Part shown: piece by piece, positions 25,801 through 36,958 of the stretch
Numbering within the stretch: position 1 is the first letter of the stretch
Layout of the letters: each line of letters starts with the position of its first letter
Source: Schistosoma haematobium
Taxonomy: Eukaryota > Platyhelminthes > Trematoda > Strigeidida > Schistosomatidae
Reading direction: 5' to 3'
Assembly: GCF_000699445.3 (NCBI RefSeq)
Contig: NC_067196.1
Span: 22,647,116 to 22,711,115 of the forward strand
DNA length: 64,000 nt
Program-made: the position numbers and the translations under genes
The notes under the pieces: model-generated
Databases searched by the model: none
What the model saw: only the letters and a program-made list of their open reading frames with translations
Told to the model about the DNA's origin: nothing

Positions 25801-28800
25801 TAATTCCCAATCCTAACCATCCATTGTAAATCATAATCTTTATTCTTCCCACAGGTTTATAACTCTCATTTAGTCCTAGGTAGTTGGTGAACATTCCCTA
25901 AATCAGTTTAGTATTGCGCAAGGGTTGTCCATAAATTATAGTCTCACCGGTAGCACCACTAGCCTTTACACTTAGTGTGACTTGAAGGCAAGTACTCGCA
26001 TCCGTACTTAGTAAATGAGTATTCAATTAGTGAGTGCTTGTGACACCATAAAATGAAATCATACAATGTTGTAATCACAATCTGACTGACCTTTATAATC
26101 TGTTGTTAATTGATGATAAATAGTCCATGTTGTTATCAACTACCTTTTTCGAAAGTATCTAACATAGTTCACTTTGAATATCTTCCGACTAATTTGATCA
26201 CATACCGTCACTTGGACACAAATTACGCAGTAAAGTCTGGTAGGAAATTCATTAAAGGATGCAACTATCATTCATATTTGCAAGGATGTTGTATAGAACT
26301 GAGATCTATCGGGGTTCTATATATGATGCAACTGATTAATTTGAGACGTTATCAGATATGGTTCAGAATAGAAGCTAATGGCGAATCTTCTGTAGTATTG
26401 TTTTACTGTTTTCATGAAAGTCAAAGTAACTTATTTAACTGTAAATCTTTTTTTATTGTACTTTATCGCACGTTGTACACTGTTCTTATTCGTTTGCTTT
26501 ATTTTTTAAATTGTACTCTACTATTCTTCGTTTCTTCACAACTCTATCTCCTTATTAGTGGGGTACATACTTTTCTGATGCTCGATTGTATCAGATTTTA
26601 TGTTTATTCGGTACAAAATGATGTAAAATCATACATATGTAAGTTTTTGCTGATTTTTGGATTTTGGCTAGTTTTGATTAGTGTATGTAAATCTCGATAT
26701 GGGCATTAATTAACAAGTACTTTTCACTAATGGAGGATAGTGGGTAACAATGGAATTCCGAACTCGCTTTTCGTCATGTATGGGAATCGTCAACTGGATT
26801 TGCCTGCATCCCATAGTTAATGTCTACTTCAGAACTCGAACCCAATTTCTCTCCCTTCTAGTGCCCAACATGCTATCAACTGACCTACTGAGTCCAGATA
26901 ACACTTTGGGTGTCTATAGTGGATGGTTACTAGACTCGCATTTACGAGTGAATATCAGCACTGTCATGCAGATACACTCAGCTGACGAGTTCCAAATATC
27001 ACGAGACGCTCTTCCTGGATTCCAGTGATGTCCACTACCCACCTCTACTTAAATTCATGTATATTTCTAAAATCATAAACTAGCTATAAGATTCTTACTG
27101 CATAATTGCATCACTCATACCAATAAACTCAATTCACCATTAAAACAATAGCGACACCTCGAATAAAACTAACCAGTGCATCTCAAAAAATTTATGCGAA
27201 TTATTTATCGTAATGCGACTTTTATCTGTGCCAAATGTTGTGTAAACATTGTTATATCCCGACGAGAATGATGAATGGTAACTTTTGGGATCCATTTATG
27301 GGTCAATACTATACGTATATTTTTGTCGTATAATTGTTAAATAACTAAACTATTCATGTTTGTGTTCCTCTTATTATAAGCTTTATTTTGACTTATAAAC
27401 TATTATTATACGATTTACCATTCTTAAGTTATCCCCAGTTTATTAATTGCAGTCTCCCACATTCACAGCTACATTTGGTTAAATCTTGTACAAATGTTGT
27501 TTTCTATTTTATGGTACAATGTGGTCTGTTTGGTTGGTATATAAACCCAGTATGTTTGAAATAAATGATTCATATCACAGAGGCTGAGATTGGTGTTCTG
27601 GACTTGATAGGCAGGACTAGGAGGGAAGCGGGATCGATAATGACCCTAGACTGCTCATACTTGTTTTATGCGTCATTGGTCCTGTCGATAATTCACTGTT
27701 CTGTAATTGGCGGTACCATTACATAATACATTGATAGGAGCACAAACCCACAAGTTATAACAACATGAGTGATAAAGTTTTCGAAATTCAGAATCTCAAT
27801 GTAATTGGTATTAATGTTTCTTTGGGTTTGATAATTAAACTAGAAAATCAGTATCCAATTCATATTAGAAAGATAAGTGTGAAAAGATTTTTCTCTGTCT
27901 GTTCTTCATTGAATCTATGGTCTATTGTTAAGCTGTTTCTCGAGGAGTGAGAGCAATATCCTTAATGAAAACGTTTGGCTACCTGACAAATCTATTCCAA
28001 AAATTCCTAGTATGAATGATCAAGTTATTCAAGACTTGGTACATGTTCACATGGTCAAGCAAACTGTAGAACAGTTTTGGGAAATAAATGAATCAAATTT
28101 CCATTATTTGTTACATTCGGAGATATTGATATATATCCTTTAGTATTTTTGGCGTAAGCCTAATTCTCCATTTATGTCTACTTTTGTCGATCGTTAGTTT
28201 ATATTAAACTGTTTAACACTAATAAAAAGACTGCCTGTAGTGCAAACCGATATCCAATAACCCAACACTAGTTTCAACTTACAAACCCAAATTTATCTGA
28301 AACACACGACTATCATCTATCTAGTTCAGCTATTCTCGATTTACTAACTTTTTATAAAGACTGTAGTTTAATCGCCATATACCTCGCTGCAGCTTGAACT
28401 ATGGGATGACATAAACATTTTAATCGCTGAGAAACTCCCATAATATGAAAACAGATATGTGAACTAAGAATATTCTTTTCAATAAATTCCCATCAGTCAG
28501 TCAGCTACAACGCAGGAGCAGGCACATATATGCATCGGTCCAAGTTGCCATACCTCATTAATACAGCAAGATGAACACCGGATTCATAGAAGTAGTTAAT
28601 TCAGTGGTGGTAATGTATAAAAGAAAGATTACATATAAGGACATAGTACAGGAAGAAAGAATTAATTCGTAGAAAGAAAGATATGAAGCGAGTTTAATCT
28701 CATAATTTAAGGGAAGGCAGAGAGTGTATACACGGACGCCATTGTGATCGGTTCTGAGCTATGTCACCAAGAGTCTCCAATCATTGGTTACGATAGTCAC

Positions 28801-31800
28801 GCGGACCCCAACCAAGTATTCTGCATCTACCAACATGGCTGAGATTAGAAGTTAGTGACTTCAAGCACTGATGCCACATTTCGGTTTTGCCGCACCTAAC
28901 TTTCTTCCAACCACCCTCAACACTAGTCAGCATTGCACATCGTGGTAATCGGTGTTTAGGCATACGTAACACGTGGCCCAACCATCTCAGTCGATGAAGA
29001 TTCACATCCTTATCAACTGATTTGCCATCATTCACATCAGTTTCTACAGTTATATATCCAAATTAATAATCCAAATAGTGTCCAAGTGTAAGGTAAAATA
29101 CATCGTTTAAAAGCTATAGCATGTAAATTTAGGATTGTTTAGTAAAATCAAATCGTTAATGTTGTGGTGAATAAGTTTATATGTTAAATGAAATCGTGAG
29201 ATAAATGATCAGAATAAACATGGTTAATATGGCCTGAGAGAGAATAATGTAATAAGAAATCAGAAATCACTTAATATGTAGAATAATATGAATTAGGTAC
29301 TAATGGGTAAATAGGGGTGCATGCTGAATGAATTCCTTAAAACTTTTGCTAGCGTCATAATAATAATAATGTGTGAATAAGATAAGTTTAAACTATGAAT
29401 TAAATTATTATCTCTTTCACTCCATGTTGACCATATTTATTCTGATCATTAATCTCACAATTTCATTTAACGTATAAACTCAGTCAAGTCAACGCTTCAT
29501 ATTAGCCATCTCAACATTAACGATTTCATGATATATACATGGGTTTAATTTCATTAGTAATGTTTTTAACTACATTGGTAAACCTCTATTCCGTTTTAGA
29601 GCTGAATATTTCTCGAGATTACTTGAATTTTTCAAATGTTCTGCTTATCTATTTTTTATTATTCTTTCACTTTCATTTTATTAGATTATTGAGTAACAAA
29701 GGTTTGCCGGCTCTGCTGGAAGATTTCAAAAAAGTTAAATTTCGAGGTAAAGGCTATGAGGTAGGTGTATAGAAGATACCTATCTTTTCATAAATATATT
29801 AAATGAATTTTGTGCAGATTGAATTAATCTATTAGTGGTATTCATCAAAAATTTACGTAAGTTGGCATTCTATTGAAAATCAGAGAACGTTGGAGAATTG
29901 TTTCTTTCGAGTACAGGACTTTACAACCGTGTCCATTTAGTTGTTTAGTAGTAGTCAAGAGTTTCCAACGAATACTGTAGCCTTTGGGTTCAATCTCTGA
30001 TGCGATAGTGTATTCACACTGTTAAGGAGTCCCATACTAAGACAAAAGAGCTGTCCAGTGCCCTAGTTTCCAGTTGGATGTCGGGTTACATTATTGTGTG
30101 ATAAATATGACCCACGAAATTTTGTATTTATGTAGATACACATCAGTGATTAAAGAAAAAATATTTTCATTCAGTAAACTGAATAAGTTAAAACTTGTTA
30201 GACATTCTCTACCTGGGAATGTCCGAAATGTCAATATAAAGTGAATTTTATGATTATCAACGTAGAAATTGGATTAAATATACCTCGATCCAATTTGTCA
30301 CACTGTGTTGCGCGGCCAATTGAAATTGACGAGATAAGAATTTCAAGAAGTCGAAATGACGGTAATATCAATAATAATTATGATAAGAAACATCAAGCAT
30401 AAAAACTATAGTTCGAAAAGACGAAATGAATTAACAAAACATAATAGTGTAAAATATTATTGAAACTGAAGATCTCAAAGAGGCTTTTACCAAGATAATG
30501 CTTTTATATCACACTGCAACAGATTGAGTTGCATCAAAAAGAATACGGAACTAAGTTATTTTCAGAAGCTAAGATATCAACCTCAATTGACGTAGGAATA
30601 TTTACTTCAAACAAAAAATACTATTCATTTATTTAACTTTCTTTAAATATATGCATGGTATTTGGTTTAATTTTTAATAGAATTCAACACCTATTAAATT
30701 TAGTTAAGGTATTATTAAACACCAGAAAGTACTGGATAATATGTTTTTCATCGTAGTATGAAACTTTCCGACACTTCAGACCCAATCATTGAATGGTTAG
30801 GCTGTTGTTATAAGGCCTTAATGTCGCGGTTCTGATATCCACTTGAGTCGTTTGTTCAAATATAAAGTGTTCTTTGAGAAAACAACTTTTATGCAACAGT
30901 TTGATATAACTATTGTTTTTGTCTTTACAATTACCTTAGTGGCAAATTCTGTTTATCGTTAATTGGATTTATGGAATAGTCACTTTGAATTTGGCTGCTT
31001 AGGATTATGATACTTCTTAATAAAAAAATATAAATTAAAAGAAATTGTTATTAGAATGGGGGTTTGGGAAGATTGTAGTGTTGTAACAGTTGAATTCATG
31101 AGTCGATCTAAGCTAGACCATCACCGAAAACCTGGAAGCACTGGACGGCCGTTTCATCCTGTTGTGGGAAGGCCTTCTAGTGATTCCAGGTTTTCAATAT
31201 TGGTCTAGCTTAGATCGGCACATGAATTCAACTATTAAAGGAGATTGTTTTGTCATGTTTTATTTCACAATATTAGTAAAAAATTGTTAAGGTGTTAGAA
31301 AATATGAAATAATGTTCCATACGCGAAGTATATTGTACATTAAACGCGTGTGTAAATCACAATACTGAGTTAGGTTTAGTAGCTTTGTGGTTAAAACAAC
31401 TAGTCAGTCAATGGTAGATTTAAGTCGTGATCCGTCTATTTCAATTTAGGAAGATCAGTTTCACATTGTTATAGTTGTTCTCATAAAATCACTGATGAAG
31501 CCTGAAGCTGACTACATAAATTTGTACTTTACACATCAAATTACATGAATGCAATAAGCTTTAAGGATAATTAAAAAAATTTTTATAATTCTGTTTTTGT
31601 TATTGTAATTATTTTCATTTTTACAATTTTTTCAAATGTTTACTAGTTATTTTTATATATGTATATATGTTTTTAAGTTTCAAGATTTGAATAAACTATT
31701 ATTTGTTTATGAAGCATGGAGTCATCGTTTGGTACCTAGAATGAGTTTTCCTGAAGTTATAGATCGTTTGGAAAGTGTTGGAAGTAAACGTGAAATACGT

Positions 31801-34800
31801 GTTGCTTTACATCGACTTCGTAATGGTATTTGGCCACCATATACAAGTGAAGAACAAGCAGTACCATCTGATAATGAAAGCACATCAGAACAAGAAGATC
31901 CGGATGTAATATGGAAACGGGCTTTAGAATCTGTTCCTGAGGTAAATGGATTTCTATTCGTGTAGCCTAGTTCACGATATTATTATAGGCGAAGATAGCA
32001 AATTAGTCCATGAAGTAACGAACCTTCAATGACTGATGTATTACATATACCCAACTATCGTCCACCTTATTGTTCAATCTTCGTTAATGTAGGAGAGTAG
32101 GTTAGAAGAGAATTAGGGGCTAACAAACCAAGATTTGACATTAGTGTTTGAAGTCACTGAGTGTTGGACTGAGCCGTGTTTGTAAGTGCATACTACTTTG
32201 CTATAGTTTGCAAGATTATCGCAGTTAGTTATTGGTAACGTTCTGTAATACAATGATACAAATTGACAACAAATATGCTTGCTATTCCCAGAACCATATA
32301 TCTCAATATCATAGAAGGAAGAAATATTAATATTTACAAAAAATACAACTATGTACATTTTTATTCAACATAAGATTAAAATAAAAAGTCATCAAATGTT
32401 TCTTCCTGTTTGGTTGGTCAGTAGTGAGTGAAAATATTCGTCTCTAATTTAGTTGCTTCTTGTCAAATTGCTTAAATCAAGAACTATATTTTCCAATGTT
32501 ACTGAAGAGCCCATATAAAAAGATCATATATTCAGTTGATAAAGGATAAGTACTTAGATCCATATTATTTATCAGTTCGAAATTAGGATGCTAAAAAATG
32601 ACAACTAAGTTTTCTCTCTTTAGTTCTTACTTGTCTTCCAAACTAATTTCAATTTGTTGTGATTACTATCTTCGATTATTTTTCGTTCTATGCTATGAAT
32701 GGTTTAACCGGGAAACTTCTGAATCAACAAGTGTTCCTCTTTTTTTATACACATCATTATTTATTTGTATCCTAGTCATAAAATATTTATTGTTGAACCA
32801 TTAGTTTGACTATAGAGTAGTACTTTATACCAGTGGTAGATCAGCTTGTGAGTTTTATGTTGGCTTGATGCCAAAGGAATGAATTTTGTTGAAGTAAAAG
32901 TGATTAAAAGGCCAAATAAAATGAGCTCATAAATTAGTTGGCTATTAGTCCAGTTTGCACAGATTTGAGTTATAGGCCTCTTTGATTAGGTTCATCAGAG
33001 AACCGTAATCATTGATTGTGTATACCCGGTACAATTGCTGTGTTTTACGGTTTCATTTAGTCACTGTTACACGCTCGTGCAACTCAGCAACCATCAATAA
33101 AGCGATGGAGGATCAAGACTATGAAGTGAGCCGAATAACTATGATTACAACCTTTGCGTTTATATATATATCGTTGATTGATTGAAGTTAGACTTTTATA
33201 CACCATTGGATCTAGACTCAGTGGTCTAGTAGAGGTTTGAGGTTCGCTATCGAGACTGAGCGTCTTAGGTGCGCACTTCTGAGGAGTCTCATACTAAAAC
33301 GAAACGGCCATCCAGTGCTCATAAATCTTCATTGGTTGGCCAGCTTAAACCGGTTCGTGATGTCGGTGGGTTATTTATCTATATCTATGGAGAGAGAGGG
33401 AGAGATTACCGAACTGACTCATACAGAGATATGTGGGTGATGATCTTCAACGAGTGAGTAATTCACTCACAATATCTCTTATTATACAAACTTGACGTAG
33501 TATATGATTTATTCAATCCTATCAGGTAAGTCGATTGTGTATAAATTAAAATCGTTGACTGGTATATCTTTTATTAAGTTCGGATCTTTCATTTCTTTTT
33601 CAATTGGTTCTCTCAGGTTTTCACTGGTTAATCCACCTACCAATATGTTATTATTACTATTCTGACTCTTACATTCAGTTCTAATGCACTCCTTGACGCG
33701 ATGCTTTACATCAACACTCGTTTATTTCGATTTCATTATAACGTGTCTATTTGCTTGTATCCTAACCTGTTGATATACTGATTTTATTATTAATAGTGAA
33801 TATAGAAGAATATACAATCACTGCTGATAGCTTTTTTCGTCATAATGGAATCAAATTACCAGTCCCAAGTATTGCTATCTTCCTATAATTTACCTCATGA
33901 TATGACTTTGATTAGACAACTACTGAAAGTTGGGGAGCACTGAATTGCCGTTTCATCGTATTATGGGACTCTTCGATAGTCCCATTCTGGAATGAAATGA
34001 CTGTTCAGTGTTTCCTGGTTTCCAATGGCTTTTTGACTAAGGTCGGTTCATGATTTAAACTATAAAATAATAACGTTCATGTCCTCACCAATGACTAATT
34101 TAGGGAGGTAGTCCCTGGAGTCTTAGTATGAGACAATGACTAGTCGAGTCTAATCATATTGAGTGATGGGCAGTTAATTACCTTTCAATGTTATTGGAAG
34201 ATGGTTGCAAAATATCATGAGTTGATTGAAGTAAGAGATGTAGATCATTAGATGCCAACTCATTGGTCCAAAGGTCATGTGTTCGCTGTAAGATATCCAG
34301 ATCCTGGATTCGATCTGGGTTAGGGTAGTGGATACACACTGTTGACGGGTCTCATACTGAGACAAAGCAGTTATCTAGTGTTTTCTTTAGTTTTCAGTGA
34401 CTGTCTAACTAAGGTCATTTCATGATGATGTAAATTATAAAATTCAGCCACTTCCCTGTTCTTTTTATCGGTACCAGTCTTTCAGTTGATAATACATTTT
34501 TGTGAGTAAATTCAATATTTTGTATTGGATTTATGTTTTATTTTCAGTGACAAGAAATGGAGAAGACACTCGTAATTTTCTGAACTCATATTGTTTGTTA
34601 ACTTATAACGCGTTGAAGTTATATCACTAACTTTAAAACAATACGTTCACCCCTTGTTATGTACAAATATTTTTCTCTATCCTTGTTCAAACGATATTTT
34701 ACATAGAATTTCTTAAAAGTTTATATGTGTGTATGTATATTATTTTTATATATTTTCACTTTATTGACTTTGTTTAAAACTTGTTTTCTTAATTCCAATC

Positions 34801-35168
34801 ATTTTCACTGTCTTATAGGATGCAATCAATTCTACAAAATCCCCATCTACAATAAATGATGTTTACGGAAAAGAATTGAATCATAAAAATGAAACTGAAG
34901 ATTCAACTGGCAGCTTCAACATACAATCACCACAAGTGCAACCATCTACTTCATTTGATTTTGAGTCAAGAGCTGAAAGAAATAAACGTTTAGCGTTAGA
35001 ACGACTTGCAGCTCGAAAAGCTCGTTCTGAAACAATTAATAATGAAAAATTACAATTGTGTACGTTGCTTTTTATCATTTTGGACGTATAGTTGGTGTGA
35101 GGTCACATCTCTGAAGTTTTCACTAGTCAATCAATGAGTATTACAAAAGCTCCTATATTTATTTAGTC

Positions 35169-35228
<60 letters not shown>

Positions 35229-36867
35229 GTGGGGTCTCTACTCCTAATAGATTCATTTAAACATGTGTTATTTATTTTTGATGCGTTAGGAGATAATTTA
35301 TGAAAAATCTTAGAGCTTCATAACCGACAGATTACGGTATCACTTTTTAGAGAACCAGTGGTGTCTGTATAATCTTAATCCACTTTACCCAGTGTCAAAT
35401 CCAGAGATGTAAATATCGAGCTATCATATCCGCGAACGATCTGAGATATTTGATCTTATTGATCAGTTAGTAGTAGTTACCGGTTAGAAGTCAACGGATC
35501 ATATCAGTTTTATGAAGATTGCAGATTCATCATGCTGATAACTGGTGGTCAGCTAAAAAATTAAATAAAAAATGATAAACAGTACTTAAGATTTGTATTC
35601 AAGTGTAATCCCAATATTCCAATAACGAGATATCATTACCAAGGTTTGACTTGATAATTTCGAATAAACTGATCATTGCGTAGATTGTTATAAATAAATT
35701 AAGATATTTTTAATATCCCAATGAGTAGAAAAATTAGATTTTCTGACGTTTCGTGACTCAGTGTAAGCGACTTCTTCAGAGAATGAATAGCCAAATCAAA
35801 ATTAATCGAAGTTTAAATAGTACAACGAACAGCAAGAATATAATGTAACCAATCAGACCTGTTTTTTATTGGTCACACTATATTCTTGTTGTTCGTTGTA
35901 ATATTTAAACGTGGATTAATTTTGATTTGGTTATTCATTCTCTGAAGAAGTGGCTTACATTGAGTCACGAAACGTCAGAAAATCTAATTTTTCTACTCAT
36001 TGGGATTTTACAAATATATTATTTATTCATTCCAATAACGCCCAAAATAGCATCATCCAGACACCAAACATCACTAGAAAATTTAATCAAAAGCAATTAG
36101 GAAGTAATATTTTTCATCAACCAGTTCAATTGAATCGAATAACTCTTTAACCTTAAAATAAGAATATTTTATTTTCACAGCGATTAAATAATTACCATGT
36201 GACTATAACTTTTTGGTGACCCTGGTATTCTTTCGCTTTTTGTTCTATGAATGTTAAACAGTAGATAATTCTGGGTTTTTTTTCTAAGTAAATAATATTA
36301 ATTTGATAAAAATTGTATCATCTAAGGAGGTTAATCTGAAAGTCTTTTTTACATACTTTCTATTATCCACATATGTAGTAAAGACGTTTAACCTCATATA
36401 TGACATGTTTCCTTTTTTTCCTGCAAACAATCAATTTTATTTCCAATACATTTTATTTTTCTAAGTAAAATACTTTTCAGATTATTGCTAGAAATAGAAT
36501 GAATATTTATTTCCAGTTAAATTTATTCTTATTTCTTTCAGCTACAAATCATATATTAAAGAATGCCTTGAAAGCTGCAGTCAATACCACCCCTCTGTTG
36601 AACAAAGCTGATACCACTAAATCATTTCCAGACTCTCCTGTGAATAAGAAATTGGATACTGATGTTTCCATCGATATACCCTGTTCAGAAAATACTCATA
36701 CTGTTTCTTACAATGCTACTACCCTTACTATAACACATGACAATCACGAGACTTCTCCTTTTTTGGAAGGAACTCCAGCCAGTCCTGACAAATTACCATC
36801 AGTTTTATACGAAGTAGCGTCACCATGTCATGAAGACGAGTCAGGTCTTGTTATTGATCTAAACTAG
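22893..36867 (+). CDS. TIPIN: TIPIN/Swi3 replication fork protection protein
   Basis: Six joined exons: 22893-23400, 25120-25219, 29685-29760, 31678-31941, 34819-35059 and 36542-36867 (stop TAG). All phases fit, giving 504 aa plus a missing 5' exon. TIPIN pairs with TIMELESS at the replication fork, stabilises stalled forks and supports the ATR-CHK1 checkpoint in the nucleus. The N-terminal 170 residues are acidic and Ser-rich. The Swi3 domain spans about residues 187-290 and includes GLPALLEDFKKVKFRGKGYE, YEAWSHRLVPRMSF and REIRVALHRLR, close to the human protein. At about 366-386 RAERNKRLALERL matches the conserved downstream basic helix. The C-terminal 110 residues are polar. In the first listed exon an in-frame TAG directly precedes the acceptor and there is no Met, so the ATG must lie in an upstream exon that I could not identify. 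AATAAA lies 86 bp after the stop. Confidence 0.93.
23515..23645 (-). mobile_element. RTE-like LINE 3' UTR fragment
   Basis: Short diverged copy of the same 3' UTR (gaagttaccacaccacatct), right before the LINE 5' repeat at 23658, in TIPIN intron 1 (23401-25119). Confidence 0.5.
23658..24222 (+). mobile_element. LINE 5'-region repeat, family copy 1
   Basis: 565 bp beginning cccgaccgttgttgctacct and ending in ctgactgactgactg, the short tandem tail typical of RTE-like schistosome LINEs. It is nearly identical to 46375-46850 and related to the older copy at 49640-50110. More GC-rich than its surroundings. Probably a 5' leader fused to a LINE 3' tail, or a short non-autonomous derivative. The short open frames inside it are not genes. 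Confidence 0.75.
24590..25030 (-). mobile_element. RTE-like LINE C-terminus and 3' UTR
   Basis: On the minus strand, 24990-24775 encodes a LINE C-terminal tail with KAGHQSMKSLTVELNHVGRC and a final EIAQDR motif. The 3' UTR follows to about 24590. Same family as 28490-29035 but independently decayed. Confidence 0.75.
25920..26050. repeat. dispersed repeat, second copy
   Basis: Resembles 950-1060 (cacttagtgtgacttgaagg; ttagtaaatgagtattcaat). Class unknown. Lies in TIPIN intron 2. Confidence 0.4.
26110..26709 (+). mobile_element. RTE-like LINE 3' end relic with a fortuitous open frame
   Basis: A 199-codon open frame covers this stretch. In the neighbouring frame the LINE tail ETLSDMVQNRS can be read near 26343-26380, followed by a T-rich 3' UTR also seen after 2720. 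The open frame is hydrophobic because T-rich DNA reads as Phe, Leu and Ile. I regard it as a relic, not a gene. Confidence 0.6.
27250..27762 (+). mobile_element. solo LTR, 513 bp, with 4-bp target duplication
   Basis: Starts TGTTAT and ends ATAACA, which are inverted termini. It is flanked by acat on both sides (27246-27249 and 27763-27766). Inside it are a TATA box (tatataaaccc, around 27540) and an AATAAA at 27560-27565, as expected of an LTR. There is no internal region, so it is a solo LTR left by recombination of a Ty3/gypsy-type element in TIPIN intron 2. Its last 190 bp match 38815-38998. Confidence 0.85.
28490..29035 (-). mobile_element. RTE-like LINE C-terminus and 3' end
   Basis: The minus strand from 29035 encodes the conserved LINE tail LHRLRWLGHVLRMPKHRLPR, then HVGRCRILGWGPRDYRNQ. 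About 290 bp of 3' UTR follow, ending in a gctgactgactg-type tail at about 28494. It is 5'-truncated. This is the best preserved of the LINE 3' ends in the TIPIN introns. Confidence 0.85.
29155..29530. mobile_element. head-to-head pair of PLE 3' tails
   Basis: 29155-29350 read on the minus strand, and about 29390-29530 read on plus, both match the 3' UTR of the PLE at 46868-47870 (ccatgttgaccatatttatt; cccaacattaacgattt-type end). Both 3' ends point outwards. No coding part remains. Lies in TIPIN intron 2, 155 bp before exon 29685-29760. Confidence 0.75.
29960..30120 (+). repeat. S-alpha-like hammerhead retroposon
   Basis: Contains gttcaatctctgatgcgata (B-box-like), then ggagtcccatactaagacaa and gctgtccagtgccc. 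The order is that of schistosome hammerhead retroposons, but the GAAA box is degenerate (caaaag). TIPIN intron 3. Confidence 0.6.
31085..31240. repeat. palindromic pair of S-alpha-like retroposon tails
   Basis: gttgaattcatgagtcgatc at the left is inverted at the right (gatcggcacatgaattcaac). Next to it, cctggaagcactggacggcc reads on the minus strand as the hammerhead stem III and tail, while the right half carries agtgattccaggttttcaat on plus. Two 3' tails meet head to head. Confidence 0.7.
33210..33370 (+). repeat. S-alpha-like hammerhead retroposon, best core
   Basis: CTGAGGA at 33279-33285, then gtctcatactaaaac, then GAAAC at 33301-33305 and ggccatccagtgctc. Compared with the canonical CTGATGA...GAAA core, one base is changed (T to G at the variable position, still within CUGANGA), and stem II is weakened (gtctc against aaaac). 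Probably weak or inactive. Confidence 0.7.
33915..34060. repeat. second palindromic pair of S-alpha-like retroposons
   Basis: The left half, on the minus strand, contains gagtcccataatacgatgaa (complement of about 33945-33970). The right half on plus contains gtcccattctggaatgaaat followed by cagtgtttcctggtttccaa. Again two copies head to head, in the intron 31942-34818. Confidence 0.65.
34230..34440 (+). repeat. S-alpha-like hammerhead retroposon
   Basis: Longest copy here: a promoter-like 5' half with ggattcgatctgggttaggg, then gacgggtctcatactgagac and atctagtgttttc. The CTGATGA and GAAA boxes are altered. Confidence 0.6.
35171..35225. repeat. (TA)n microsatellite
   Basis: About 27 uninterrupted TA units in the last TIPIN intron (35060-36541). 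Confidence 0.98.
35327..35484 (+). repeat. 158-bp direct repeat, copy A
   Basis: Almost identical over its full length (a one-base difference in a T run) to 37951-38108, from cagattacggtatcac to gtagtagttaccggt. Class unknown; no coding potential or terminal repeats are seen. This copy is inside the last TIPIN intron, the other is 1.1 kb past the gene end. Confidence 0.9.
35741..35783 (-). ncRNA. hammerhead ribozyme-like motif, left arm
   Basis: On the minus strand: TTCT, CTGAAGA, stem-loop agtcgcttacactgagtcac, GAAAC, GTC, AGAA. Both catalytic boxes are intact (CUGANGA and GAAA). Stem I pairs TTCT with AGAA. Stem II has one mismatch compared with the other arm. The short stem III is as in PLE hammerheads. 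Confidence 0.55.
35938..35980 (+). ncRNA. hammerhead ribozyme-like motif, right arm
   Basis: TTCT at 35938-35941, CTGAAGA at 35942-35948, stem II gtggc...gtcac (five pairs, one G-U), GAAAC at 35969-35973, GTC at 35974-35976, then AGAA, which closes stem I. All core boxes fit a minimal type I hammerhead. Cleavage is expected after GTC. That Penelope-like elements carry such motifs is established; activity here is inferred. Confidence 0.6.
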
Positions 36868-36952
36868 ATTTGTTACTTTGTTCAATGTCTCGTTCCAATG
36901 ACTGGTTCATTACTTCATTTTTGTATAAATATTTCGTCCTATATACCTTTTT

Positions 36953-36958
36953 AATAAA
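36953..36958 (+). terminator. polyadenylation signal AATAAA of TIPIN
   Basis: Canonical AATAAA 86 bp after the TIPIN stop. Confidence 0.75.

Larger units (their letters stand above)
35715..36006. repeat. PLE-type palindrome, 139-bp arms
   Basis: Arms 35715-35853 and 35868-36006 are inverted copies with roughly ten mismatches and a 14-nt loop. Each arm carries a hammerhead-like core on its own strand. It resembles terminal (pLTR) sequences of Penelope-like elements without any coding part. It lies in the last TIPIN intron. Confidence 0.8.

Noticed and set aside
26110..26709. 199-codon open frame in a TIPIN intron
   Set aside because: It overlaps a LINE tail readable in another frame. Its hydrophobic composition comes from T-rich 3' UTR.
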